Below are positions 33,101 through 44,374 of a stretch of 64,000 nt of DNA, piece after piece. Positions within the stretch are counted from its first letter, which is position 1; each line of letters opens with the position of its first letter. A model generated the notes under the pieces. It had not been told where the DNA came from. It did not search any database and was given only the letters and a program-made list of their open reading frames with translations. The DNA comes from Branchiostoma floridae. Its lineage: Eukaryota; Chordata; Leptocardii; Amphioxiformes; Branchiostomatidae. The DNA is taken from contig NC_049996.1 in NCBI RefSeq assembly GCF_000003815.2, positions 16,472,930 to 16,536,929 of the forward strand. The letters run 5' to 3'. The translations under genes and the position numbers were made by a program.

Positions 33101-35098
33101 GAATAACCATTATCATCAAGTATTTGTTTTACATGTTGGAGCCAAGTTTTCTTATGATTGTTTAAAGGTACATTTTGTTGACAGAGTAGTGCGTCTATTT
33201 GTAAAGGGTGTGTAGAGTAATCTAACTGTTTAAGGCGTAGCCAGTACTTAACCATGCGGATTGCTATATCTATGCCTGTTGGATAGACTCCGAGTTCTGC
33301 TCTACATGCGGAGTTACAGGAATTCCTGTGCACGCCAAGAATATTTTTACAAAAGCGGGTTTGGATATTTTCCACTGGGCAGTTATCTTTTCCACAGTCT
33401 ATACCCCAAATCTCACTACCATATAACATTATGGGCTTAATACACGTATTGAATAGCTTAAGTAGAGTCTTGGGGGACATCGTTGAAAGAGTGAGAGGTT
33501 TGAGGCCGAATACAGCTTTACGTGCCTTTAGAGACAGATTCTTTTTAGCTAAGGAATAAGTACCTGACGAGGACAACGTCAGGCCTAGGTAGGGGTAGGA
33601 GTTTGCGATTTCGATGTTATAAGATGTCCCTTCTTCTTTCCTCAAGCTGTGGCAGAATTTTTCCCCACGGTTGTTGAAATGGAGCCACCGTGGGAAGATC
33701 TCGGGAGAAACCTGGGCCTGTCTGATGCTAACCTGGTGCGAATCAGACAGGAACACAAAGATGACACAGCAGCAGCATCGTCGCCGCATGATGACACAGA
33801 GAGAAGCTGTCCACGGTGCTGTTTGGCAGTACTACAGGAGTGGCTACATCTGTCTGGGACGAGAGCATCGGTAGGAGGACTGAAGAGCGCCCTGGAAACA
33901 GCAGGATTGGATGCCACCGCAGAGAAGTTGAACACAAAGTAACTTTGAAGATCTTATCATTTGCAGGATAGCAAAATAGCAACTAATGTAATAATTATTT
34001 GATGCATAAAAGTTTCAGCCGGTCTAACTAGACAAATGACAAGGAAAACCGTAATAGATGTGCAGTTATGAGTTATGATTGACTTACATCCATTATATTG
34101 TCTTATAGATATATCTTTATTACTGTATTCGAGCAACGTAATGTCATAGGTAAAAGTTACATTCTTCTACTTTTAGGGAACGGCTGATGAGTAGAAAGCT
34201 CCAGGAGCTGCAAAGCCAAGTGACAAGCATCGTGCGAGCTGCCCTCCCCAACCTGGACTTTGTCCAAGCTGTGAGCAAGAAAGCAGACAAGGAGAGGGAA
34301 CAGCTCAACAGGACGACACTCCGTGAGGAACTCTTCAATGGTAGTTTCAACTATAGCCTTGACTCAGCTGTCTATGATGTGATACAGAATTGGAAGCGAT
34401 CCGTGTGTCGTATTAACTGGCTTGGGGGGTCTGGAACTGGATTCTTGTTGAGTAAGAGAAAGATTCTCACGTGTTACCATGTGTATACAGGAATGAACGC
34501 AGCCTGGCAAAGGTTCACTGATTTAAGTTTGTTAACTGCAACATTCTTTGTATCTCCCACGGAAGAATACAAAGTTAGCTTTCCTGCGACCACCCTCAAA
34601 TGTCATAGTCAGGAATTTGACCTTGACTATGCCATTCTGCAACTGTCCGTCGATGATGAGGCAGCGAGTGTCATTGACAGCCTACCTAGCCTTGGGCGGT
34701 ACGTGTCAGAAAGTGAAGACCACAGAAACATGGTGGTTGTTGTTGGCCATCCCCACGGTGGGAGTAAGATGGTTGACTTCTGTCCCATCGTTGGCATGGA
34801 CCAACGATACATCATCCATGCCCGCTTTGGGAACCCCGAGTTTCCCCATGAAGACCCCCGCAAACCCATGTACCATACAGGTGCCATGTTCCACGGCTCC
34901 TCAGGCTCCCCAGGGTTTGACACGCACGGCAATGTAGCGCTCATGCACACCCGGGGGTTCTTCCCTGACAGAAGCAGGCAGAGCCTTGTTGAACGCGGGG
35001 TTCGTCTGTCTGCTATCAGAGAGCATGCGCGTCAAAACCTGGCACCTGACATCTTTAACGAGATCTTTCCTGATAGTCCCATGGAGGTTACAGATTAA
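26205..35098 (+). CDS. Unit 2: LRR-Death-coiled coil-Roc-COR-Death-trypsin gene, frameshifted in Roc
   Basis: Exons: 26205-27113 (LRR), 27421-27536 and 27737-27886 (Death 1), 27990-28221 (coil, phase 1 out), 28352-28600 (Roc, P-loop), 28962-29108 (Lys/Glu-rich), 29766-30122 (Roc switch II), 30430 to about 30560 (Roc G4, frameshifted), 30717-31975 (COR), 32183-32262 (linker), 33647-33938 (Death 2) and 34177-35098 (protease). Phases agree at every junction except around the G4 exon, whose donor is not clear. The order LRR-Roc-COR recalls LRRK1/MFHAS1 ROCO proteins, here with two Death domains and a protease instead of a kinase. The 8-bp duplication at 30519-30534 makes a TGA at 30534-30536. If it is real, only a truncated LRR-Death-Roc protein can be made from this allele. 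Confidence 0.78.
28352..30560 (+). CDS. Unit 2 Roc (Ras-of-complex) GTPase exons
   Basis: The P-loop GQHGNGKSS is at 28462-28488 after the strand VFFIRLILVG. Switch II WDFAGHDVYYSSHHVF is in 29766-30122, followed by the strand YAIFILTMNL. The G4 motif GTRKDEL (Thr-Arg-Lys-Asp) is recognisable at about 30542-30560, but in a different frame from the upstream HIPPV. CCTCCTGT is duplicated in tandem at 30519-30534, and removing one copy on paper would give PPVIVVGTRKD, the normal Roc reading. The Roc domain binds GTP and regulates ROCO proteins. Exon 28962-29108 inserts a charged, probably disordered loop between G1 and G3. Confidence 0.8.
30717..31975 (+). CDS. Unit 2 COR domain exon
   Basis: A single 1259-bp exon starting EEEINDFFNKLRDHF. 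It contains RIPISWLELKSKL, FTPEENAVIILRFFHLCGDILFF, FVILDLQWFVDI and KGKWEQLEATGVL, the order expected for the C-terminal of Roc (COR) region that mediates dimerisation. The C-terminal half contains KFFPVGVYHRLVIAS and a cysteine-rich RYKWCLQCCC segment. The final 221 bases recur at 1831-2051 in unit 0. The TAA read across the donor (TT|GTAAGT) is intronic. Confidence 0.82.
32434..33617 (-). mobile_element. LINE fragment in the intron before Death 2, unit 2
   Basis: Unit 0 has the empty site (AAAACTAATATAAGATGTCC near 2500). Here a TATA duplication (32430-32433 and 33618-33621) flanks a minus-strand fragment. It encodes the C-terminal third of a LINE ORF2 (ANSYPYLGLTLSSSGTY, NTCIKPIMLYGSEIWG, and a CKYCATDAVEDEMHFIC zinc-binding end). 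Its tail is an ATTTAATTTAATT repeat. It does not touch an exon. Confidence 0.85.
33647..33938 (+). CDS. Unit 2 second Death-domain exon
   Basis: About 97 residues, close to identical to 2533-2824 (WEDLGRNLGLSDANLVRI, GGLKSALETAGLDATAEKL). It enters in phase 1 and leaves in phase 2 at ACAAA|GTAACT, which turns the apparent TAA stop into a splice donor leading to the protease exon. Confidence 0.8.
34177..35098 (+). CDS. Unit 2 trypsin-like serine peptidase exon
   Basis: Paralogue of 3086-4007 with only a few substitutions. Triad codons: His CAT 34478-34480 (LTCYHVYTG), Asp GAC 34625-34627 (DLDYAIL) and Ser TCA 34901-34903 (HGSSGSPGF). The stop is TAA 35096-35098. The domain is intact although the Roc exon upstream is frameshifted, so either the frameshift is recent, it is an assembly error, or the domain is made from another start. 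Confidence 0.83.
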
Positions 35099-35822
35099 TG
35101 TGTGCATTGGATTGTTTATCCCCGTGAAGCATGTTCAGGGCATGGGCATGAACATGTTCTGTACGAAATACAGTATCTAACTGCATCTATTAAATGATTA
35201 ATTGATATCATTTTGACGTATTTCGTACTTCTGACATTGTGATCCTAGCTACCATTAGTAGATACTGCATAATTCTGTACAAACCATTTTGTACATGTGT
35301 ATCATTCCATTAACCTTTAATGTGCTAAGGACGGCCTTTGTTGCTTCAGTGTGTACCAAGGGTGTACAATAATGTTTTACCAATGCAAACCAAGTGTTAA
35401 AGCAACGATAAGTGGTATTTGTAAACCTTTATCTTAATATGTCTAATTATGGTGTTACATCGATACAATACACAATACATAAACAATATGTGTCTACATC
35501 GTATATTGACACTGCATTTAGGCTGTCTAGTGTTTGCGATGCGTAAACTTAGCAATTTATCTGCTTTGCTCTGAACCTGCAAATAAGATGATTGTTTGCA
35601 ACATGCACAGAGACATAATCATTACATTATATATGTACATGGCCTGTTCCACTTACATTATAGTACAATACCAAAGCACCCCTACATCCTACTTAACCAT
35701 GTCTCCCTGCCTTATCCCATAACTAATGCAAATTAGGAGTCAAACTGCTACCTTAGTAGGAAGGAGGTTAAAGGTTTCAACACAAATATATAACATATCA
35801 TAGTAGCTAAATCAATTTTTTT

Positions 35823-35908
35823 TAAGTTTGAAGAAGAAGCTTTTGGACTCAGAATACTGGGCTACATCACACACCAATGTCCTCCAAACCTTTGTCCTGG
35901 AAGAATAT
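35823..35908 (+). pseudogene. Fossil 3' end of a glycosyltransferase exon downstream of the unit 2 protease
   Basis: Same relic as at 4811-4890: AAGTTTGAAGAAGAAGCTTT, then sequence aligning to the end of 14826-16012 and its 3' flank. Because the relic is shared by units 0 and 2, the effector replacement happened before these two units duplicated. Confidence 0.8.
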
Positions 35909-37400
35909 AGATTCTATCCACATTTCTACCTATTATGCATGTAACATATGTTGGCTCAATTTGAGCCCTTTATGTGATTGTTGATTTCTCTGAGTTTGAA
36001 TTCTATGACGTGGCCTCCAGAAGACTGGCACCTGATGAGCTTAATGCCACCCAAGGCATATTGTAAAAGCTGTCGTGAGTAGCACACTAGTGAACTATCC
36101 CATACGTCATCAAGACTAGTGGTGTTTAATGCACAACAATAAATATCTGGGAGGTATCCACATCAACTTTCTGCATGTTAGATATCCATTCCCTATTGTG
36201 AAAGAAGAAGACTACATGTTAAAGAGCCCTGAGGATTCCTGTACTTATAACCTACACACAGTTGTGCACACTACATTCCAGTTGAATCCCGGGATACTGT
36301 ATATTCAGACTTTATCTAAATTGTCTATAACAGTGTGATGACTTATTGGATTTTACACATTTGTATATTTTATGATGATGTTTGTGACTATAACATTGCT
36401 GAACATTTCAGTATATACAGATGTAGCCTCAGGTTGTATGATTTGATCTGCCTCTGCATGATGTAACATGCAAATTTGTAAAGCTTGTGTGATACAATGG
36501 GACTGTGCACTGTATATCTGCTGTAAATTCAAGACGGATAATTGCCAATGGTATGCTAAAGATGGAATTTTCTGTTGTAACCATTTGGCTAATGCAGATA
36601 CTTAGATGTGGTCACATCTTGCAGAACAGTGTGATGAGTTACTGGATTTTATATATTTGTATATCTTTATGATCATGGTTCAAAAGCTTGTGACTGTAAC
36701 ATTTCTGAAATTTGTAGTACATAAGATGAAGCTTTAGGTTGTATGATCTGATTTGCCTCTATATGTACATTTGCTAATGCTGCTTTTTGTAAAGCTTGTG
36801 ATATAATGATGCTGTACACTGTATATATTCTGTACAAGAAAAATAATTGCCAATGATGTGCCAAGGGCGGAATTTGCTGTTGCAACCATTTTCTAATGTG
36901 GATACAGACGGACAACGTCCATGTACAAGCATCAGACTATTACATCAGATTAAACAAATCATTCCCGACGCCATTTGCATTGTATTCTGTCAATAAGGAT
37001 GTCGTTATAAAGACAACCGCAAGGCGAAACTCCCCACAAGGGCAAGCTTGGGTGTATCTTATATTACCGGTCCCAGGACTACTAAGCATAGTCCTTTTCT
37101 GTCAGCCAGTCTTTCCGGTAAGTATTTCTGATTACTGCCGACTTCTTATTCAAACAAACTCCGTAAAACCTCCCCGGCGTGCGCTTGTGATCTTGGCGGG
37201 CGGGTAAAACTTCCAGCACCGTAGGGGTACCGGGGAGCTTCCAGTGGTTACCTGCATTTCAGGCCACCATTAAATTGAATGTGATAAAAAATATTATAAC
37301 TCTACTTCTCAGTGTTGCGATTGAAAAACTATTCTTTGCCGAAGCAAGAAAATGGCACTTTTCACGCAATGCCATGGCAACATGAAAATTAGAAATCCTA
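35909..37400. other. 3' flank of unit 2 and DNA leading to unit 3
   Basis: Non-coding and A-T rich. It is similar to 4891-6400 and 16013-17510 but more diverged. No exon or intact element is seen. Confidence 0.55.
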
Positions 37401-37720
37401 GAGCCCTAACCCATGCCGCGTGGCATACTGTTTTCAATTCCTTACACAATATACATGTAGCAACACTGAGAATGTGAATGAAGTGATCAATGCACATTGT
37501 AGTGAAGCTTGCAATTGTACGCATGAAGCGCCGCCTGGCACCGCTTTGGGTACTGCAGCTCATGCACACCTGCCTCATGATTAGCATAACAAAGGCTGCC
37601 GGGAGTCGCCGTCACGTGACTAACCCGGAAGTCAGGTACGGTTTGAAAAGAGGAACTTGCTTTCCTTCTAAGTTTCTCCGGCCCAACATAACTTCGCAAT
37701 CTTCCCAAGAACACCCTAAG
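37400..37720 (+). promoter_or_regulatory. Unit 3 core promoter region and non-coding first exon
   Basis: One copy of the CATGCCGCGTGGCATACTG element is near 37412. GTCACGTGAC is at 37611-37620 and CCGGAAGT at 37625-37632. A perfect donor AAG|GTAAGT ends the exon at 37720. A YY1-like site with one change (CCAAAATGGTGGAC) follows at 38315. Confidence 0.55.
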
Positions 37721-38995
37721 GTAAGTCAGAAAGTCTTGTGAGGCTGGTATATATGTCATGGATTCATGTACGGTTCCTTCTTAGCTCGAGTTTGGAGCAA
37801 AACTCCTACCTAAAGCTCCTTAAAGTTTAAACTTAAGTCTCGTACCCAACGCATCTCAATTTCAGTCTTGAACAGTAATTCTCTCCTAAGGATCCTGTAA
37901 AGGGGTAACCTTGTGCTCGACGTCAGTTTTATCAAAGAAATGAGCTACCTGGAGCAATTTGATGTCGAAGTGAGATATTTTCTGTGAGCGTACATGTCTG
38001 TGCCTCGCTGTGCTTCTTAGCCCCCACCCCCACCCCTACCCTCGTCCGAAACACTCCACAGGCATGCGTGACGCCTGCTGTTTCATGGCTAGTACCTTGT
38101 TACTTCTCTGACGTTAAGTCACGTTGGTTGAGAAATAACAGAGACAGTATCGATGTAGGTGTCACCTATGCAGCTTAAGGATGCCCCATATCTCTTTTAT
38201 CTTGTTTAATCATAAGTTACTGTCAGAATGAAGTCAAAAGGGCAAATACAGTGCTGTTTAATTTGTTGCTGTTCCTGTACTAAACTAAGGCACTTATGAC
38301 CTTTCGACCTTGTACCAAAATGGTGGACGGGGCACTACATGTTTAACGTTTCTGTGTATTCAATGGTGCATGTTTGAGGGGGAGGGGGCGTCGTCTGTGT
38401 CAACTGACACCAGATGAGAAGTTTTGAACTTGACGTCACTGTTGTCGTTCTTGACGACATCACCATTTTGACCTTAGATGACACCAGATATCTGTACGGC
38501 TTTATGCACGAGGGGGGCAACATTTAACACCTGTGACGTTATGTTTACACCTGTGGTAACCTTTGAACATGTTTACACCTGCCGCTCTCCTGTCAACACC
38601 TGTCATGATTTATGATGTACGATTCAATTTCACGAAGAGAAAGAAATGTCTATATTATACAAATGTTACATCATGTGATCCCATATATCATTGTTTATAA
38701 TGGACCAATGACACAGGAGTTTTCTCTATAAACAGCTCAGTCATAGCGGCTGAGCTACACAATGCATATGGCTGAAAATACGAGTCGGACTGAAGCCACA
38801 TGCACCTCTACTGATCTGAATGGAAAACAACATCCTCAGTTTATGGTAAGGATCACCGTGTTTTCTTTACGTTTTCCTTTTATAGAGAAAGAAGATCTAC
38901 TTCAGAATCTACTGAATCTGACCTAGCGGATTTGCGACATCTGGCCACGAGGCATTGGTGTGTTTGGCATCAGCAGAACTACGGCGGAACAACTC

Positions 38996-41900
38996 ATGGA
39001 GGAGAAAGAAAAGGTTGGTGAAACTATTCTTTTAAAGTTAGCAGTAACTAGAGTTCGGCGACCTCATACCTCCATGAAAATTTAGAGCTTTCGTAAATTT
39101 CATGCAATTGATTAACACATTAACATAATTTATGCATGGTGTTGTTCATCATTGACTAACGTACACATGTCACAATTATAAAATTCCTATTATTGATCAT
39201 AAAGCGGTTTTGCAATTTTTACATGAATTATGCAAATAAGTTCCTCATTACCATATTTGGTATCTGCTTATATTCCACCTATCATAATTAACAAGTGTTA
39301 CATTTATTGAAGTCCAGTTATTGCAAACAATGGAATTATACAATTTTCTCACTAATTATGCAAATAAGGCCCTCATTTACATAATATGCATATCATTCTT
39401 AACATCTTTGCCCAAGCTACCTGCATACCTAAAATGCAGGCAATCCGTCATTCCTTTCTGCAGTTATCCTCTTTGGTGTGTCTTGACAAAAACGCCCCTG
39501 CAGTTCCACAATTAAAGGTTAGGGGGCTGAAACCTGCCCCACTTTGTCATGACGCTACAAGCTTTCTACCACCCAAATGTCTCGACCATATCACGTCCGG
39601 GACAAGAGATACATTGGAAAAACTGCTATGATAGAATGTTCTCATTAATTATGCAAATGCATTCCTATTTTGCATAATTAGTATCTTACCTTGTACAACA
39701 TTGTCTAAGGTACTTACATACCAAAAATCATGCAAATCCGTAGTTTCCTTCTTGAGTTATCGTCTTCAGACGTTTTTGACAAAAATGCCCCTGCTATCCC
39801 AAAACTAGACGCTAGGGGGCCCAAACTTATGTCATTTTTTCCTGGACACAAGAGCTATCTAATACTCAAAAATCGTGACCATACCATGTTCAGAACACCG
39901 AGATAGCAAAACCGGAAGTTGCGCTGCAGTACCAAGGGGAGCCGCTAGGTGGCCCAAAATCTAATCATTCTCAGATTTCATCACACCCTACCAACACACC
40001 AAGTATGAAACCAATCCATCCAGCCGTTCTTGAGTTATCTTGTTTACACACACACACACAGACAGACAAACGCTGGGTAAAATATAACCTCCATGACATT
40101 TCATGAATAAGTAATAAATGGAGGTAATAAATGAATACAGCACACGACTGCACCATGTTGGGAAGTGCAACAGACGCATTCCAACAAATGCTTTCGTTGA
40201 AAAGTAATCTCCGCGTTTCCTGAGATCACCTTCTAAATCATGCTTGATGTTGAAAAATTAACACATAGACAATGCTAATAATTCTATTGCAACATGATAA
40301 CACTCGAATAGGAATCGTGAATGGTCTGACGTGTTGAGGATACTTTCAACATCTCCATTTTGGTACATTCTGGACCGTCTACCCATAGTGCCCCCCAGCA
40401 TTCAAAGGGATCTGCGAAGAGGTCCTTTCCTCCCGAGTGTGCAAATTTCCTCCCTTAAAGACTCAACAACCAGCAGTTCTAGCTGCTGAAAAGTCTTGTC
40501 TCAGAATAAAATTTTAAATGCATACAGTATTAGACCTAAGAACCCTGAACATACAAAGATTTTCATGTTTGCCGAATGTTTCTGTTCCACAGGAGCTGAG
40601 AGATGCCGCCGGGCGAGGTGACGAGGTCAGAGTTCAGCAGCTCCTAGCCGAGGGAGTCAATGTCAATGCTGAAGACATCAGCCCCGTGAGTCAACATGTC
40701 TGTTTGTTGTTTAAACAACGTCATGAAGGACTTAATCAACTCTTTAGTGCCCCTTTTTTGGTTTGATCTTTGCATCATATCCCTTTGCAGTGTTAATTCT
40801 TAAAGGTTGATAATATTATCTATTTGTTGGTTTAATAAGCTTCCCATATAGAGTCAGTGAAGTCAAGCTTGCCCAAGCCTAATGTTTCTGACTTGGAGAG
40901 AAGAGATGATGATACAGTTCTTATTAGCCTGACGCGCCCCTAGCGGCCGGCCCTACAATAGCCTCCGCTCGGGGAGGGGGTCATCAACTCCAGCCAGCGA
41001 GAGATTGTGTGAACACAGGTGATGGTAACATCAGGCTCTTTGAACTTGATTTAAAGAAAAAGAGCATTAAACAACTTGAATCCGTGCCCTTAAACAATGT
41101 GAGAAGTTACAGGATGGCTGAGAAGGTCATGACATAAATTTTACATCTTAACTCGCCTGTTCTTGTCTCTGTACAGACCTCCAGATGGACTGCCCTTCAT
41201 CATGCATCTTCGAACGGCCACACTGGAATTGTACAAGCTTTACTCACAGCTGGAGCAAGAGTCGACCCACGAACTTTCTTGGTAACCTTCCTGTTTACTT
41301 GAGTCTGTCCACGTCCTGACTTAGTGATGGACCCGCGCAGAAAATGATAATGGCGCTGACGCGTCCATATGTTGTCCTGGCCATCAGATAACCTGCTTAA
41401 GTTACAGGAACTATACAGGCTTCCCTCACAACTAAAGGCTGTATTGTTTTGGCAAGAGTTTATCTGTGTCGGTCCAGCTTTAACGGTCCTGGGTTTGTTT
41501 TGGAGTCATGTGAGGACTTTTGTAACGCATGTTTGATGTGAGATCTAGATTTATTCATGTTCCCTGTGTACACAAGCTTAGGAGCCCTATCAACCTTGCA
41601 AACAGGAAGGAGCACATAGACATGCATCATATTAACAGTTGCTATGTTCCCTATGCAGAGATATACCCCTCTCCGCAATGCAGCTTCGAACGGACAGACA
41701 AGAACTGTGCAGGCTTTACTGACAGCTGGAGCAGACATTAATGCAAGAGACCACAGGGTGAGTTTGTTCACTATGGGGTCATATGGATGACCTAAGACCT
41801 GCTCACATATGGCATGAGATGGTCCTGCAAACAATCCAACAGCTACAGCTGTGCTGAGATATACCAGATCTATTCCCATGGTCATAAAGAATGTGGGCAG

Positions 41901-43145
41901 GCATATGTTTCTCTTAGAAAATAGTGTAGAAATATCAGAACTAGAAAGTATTTCATTGCATGGCGCCTGAACATTTAGGCGGGAATATTTCTATCTGTAT
42001 AATACATAACAACGCATGCGCATCAGAACTTAGTAATCTAAATCTCTTGCATATAAGATACAAATTTAAAAAAAACTAATTAAACCATGGTTAGCATGTA
42101 AATCCTGTGAACCACCCGCCACTTTGTTGTACCTACAGAATCAGACTCCCCTTCATAAGGCGGCAGAAAATGGGCACCCCGAGTGTGTTAGAGCACTGCT
42201 GAAGGCTGGAGCCAACACCGTCAGTAGAGACGAGGTAAGTGACTTTATCAAATGTCAATGGAGAAAGTGAAATCGCTATATAGACTTCTAACTCACCGTT
42301 TTTATTCTGATTTTGATGTTGTAGTTATACTTTTACTTCAGACTTTAGTTCGAAAACCTAACAGATAAACTAAGATGTAAGATTATCATATTAACACAAA
42401 CTTAACAGATCAGTAAAACTTGACCTATTCTGTGCTGCTGTTGTAGGTTTACTTCCCCAACCGATGCGGTTTGCTGTTGTATGCCGCATTTAAGTGAGAA
42501 ATCCCCCAAACCCGTAAAGATACTGAAGCCACATTCAGGCATCATATAAGTGCAACCCGTATATATACGGGCTCAGCAGGACAAGGGTTTTATGGCAGTT
42601 AACACTAAACACCATTTTTTTATGATGATGACGTTAAGTGTCAACAATAGCTTGTTGACGTGTGTTGACTTTATCTACAGGACAAGAAGACAGCAGAGGA
42701 GCTTGCAGTACAAGAGGACGTGCTGCAGGTGCTCCAGTACTTCAAAGTAAGCCCGAGATACACCCGTTAGTAAAACATATAGCTCGTGACTACTGCGATC
42801 AATCCGATACATTTCATGCCAAAACTTTGTTACACAAACTTTGCTTAGAAATATCACAAATAAGATTCTAAGCTTTAAAGTGATGTTATTTCTTGCAGGG
42901 TAAGACATCCCCGCAGACGATGATAGAAGCATCTAAAAGTTGGTGAGACGTGTTTTTTCATTAAACACAGCTGTTGGTTTTTGATAGAGCAGTACCCTTA
43001 TCCTGTTCTGTCAATTTTAGTGTCAGTGTCTTTTCATCACTAACAATTCTGCTAGCATTTGTCTTGATTTCTGTGATTGATGAACAAACTATGATAATCA
43101 TATTCTATTGATTCCAGGTTCTCATGGACTAAAGAAACAAATTGA
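38996..43145 (+). CDS. Unit 3 ankyrin-repeat protein (intact)
   Basis: Eight coding exons join in frame: 38996-39013 (MEEKEK), 40593-40685, 41177-41281, 41659-41757, 42139-42234, 42681-42746, 42899-42942 and 43118-43145 (ending WFSWTKETN, stop TGA 43143-43145). The product is about 182 residues with four ANK repeats (TALHHASSNGHTGIVQALL, TPLRNAASNGQTRTVQALL, TPLHKAAENGHPECVRALL, and a degenerate first repeat). A short acidic helix DKKTAEELAVQEDVLQVL follows. AATAAA is at 43219-43224. An earlier in-frame stop (TAG near 38923) supports MEEKEK as the start. ANK repeats are protein-binding; the partner is unknown. If the donor at 42939 is used instead of the one at 42943, the frame continues into the LRR exon at 43466. 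Confidence 0.78.
39044..40130. repeat. 1.1-kb interspersed repeat in ANK intron 1 of unit 3
   Basis: It starts near GAGTTCGGCGACCTCATACC. It contains many ATGCAAAT octamers, GGAAGTTGCGCTGCAGTACC and a CACACACACA run, and ends with AACCTCCATGACATTTCATG. A near-identical copy is at 55884-56951. In the unit 4 copy the end folds into a 9-bp stem, CCTCCATGA with TCATGGAGG. Units 1 and 2 lack it. No convincing coding region is present. The class is unknown; it is possibly a non-autonomous DNA element. Confidence 0.7.
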
Positions 43146-43316
43146 AGTCATGATATTGGAATATGTACATTGTGAATGAATACTTTATATGTATGGCTCG
43201 AGAATATATCAAAGCACCAATAAAAAATTTGCATCATCTTCCTAAATAAGCTAGATTTATGAATACATTCTATGTAATGCTTTCTCTATTGGCTTTATCA
43301 AGTACAAATATGCTTG

Positions 43317-43325
43317 CTATAAAAG
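43317..43325 (+). promoter_or_regulatory. TATAAAAG box upstream of the unit 3 LRR exon
   Basis: GCTATAAAAGATT lies about 140 bp before the LRR acceptor and just after the ANK poly(A) signal. Unit 4 has the same at 60537-60545. Units 1 and 2 have no such box. A short potential exon ending TTTAT|GTAAGC (43374) follows. It could be a separate promoter for the LRR gene, but no start codon fits. Confidence 0.3.
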
Positions 43326-43465
43326 ATTAATTCTTTTCAAATTCTAGTAAATTTTACTTGAGAGCTGTTTATGTAAGCTACAATATCAATACCATGCTGT
43401 ACGACTTCTTTTCTGCAACCAGTGATAATGGTCATTGCAAAGCACTTTCTTTCCAAATGTTTTAG

Positions 43466-44374
43466 ACCTCCATCCAAAAGTGGTGAATGGCGGACTCACT
43501 ATCGACCTCAGCGGCAAAGGCCTGACCTCCGTCCCAGCCGAGGTGTTTGACGCCACAGATATCGAACGCCTTGTCCTGTCTAACAACAGGCTGGCGAGCA
43601 TACCCGAGGAGATAGGTCAACTACAGAAGCTTCGGGAACTTAAACTTGACAACAACCTGCTGACACAACTGCCCCAAGCAATCACTACTCTGCCTAACCT
43701 ACAGTACATCGACGTGTCGGTAAACAAGTTGGAAACATTACCTGATGGAATCTCCGGGTTACAACTTTACCAGCTCTACCTCCGAAACAATAGATTCAGA
43801 GAGATACCAGAAGAAGTTTGTTCACTACTTCAACTCAAGATCTTGGACGTAGGAAAAAACCCACTCAAGCGTCTGCCTGACAACATATGTCAGCTCACAG
43901 GGCTAAGGAGGCTTGAAATAGATATCTGTCAGTTTGATGAGTTCCCCAGACAGGTGCTACAGTTAGAAGGGTTACAAAGGTTGGACATAGGGGAGTGGGC
44001 TGGGGAGGGCAAACCTTCACCTGTACCTGAAGACATCGGCAGACTGAAGAACCTACAAGTCTTGGATTTGCAAGATAGTGGCGTGGAGTCACTACCGGAT
44101 GGTGTTGGGGAACTGGTGCAGTTGACGGACTTAAACATTGCTGGAAACAGATTCACATCAGTTCCTGATGAAGTCATGAACCTGTCCAACATCAAGAGTT
44201 TAAATTTGACAGAAAACAGAATTGCTTGCCTTCCCATGACTTTGAGCCGATTGACCAAACTGGGGGACATCAATATCTTGGGTAACCCCATGACATACCC
44301 TCCTCCCGATGTCTGTAAGAAAGGTACAGCCGCTGTTATGGATTTCCTAAGAAGGGAGACAAAGGAGGAGAAAG
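43466..44374 (+). CDS. Unit 3 leucine-rich repeat exon
   Basis: 909 bp, starting DLHPKVVNGGL and ending RRETKEEKG, with phase 1 at both ends. Strand-face residues again differ from the other units (LYQLYLRNN, LKILDVGKN, LRRLEIDICQ, LQRLDIGEW). Confidence 0.88.

Noticed and set aside
39321-39631. Small proteins in the 1.1-kb repeat (also at 56162-56472)
   Set aside because: The frames lack any recognisable domain and are identical only because the repeat itself is nearly identical.
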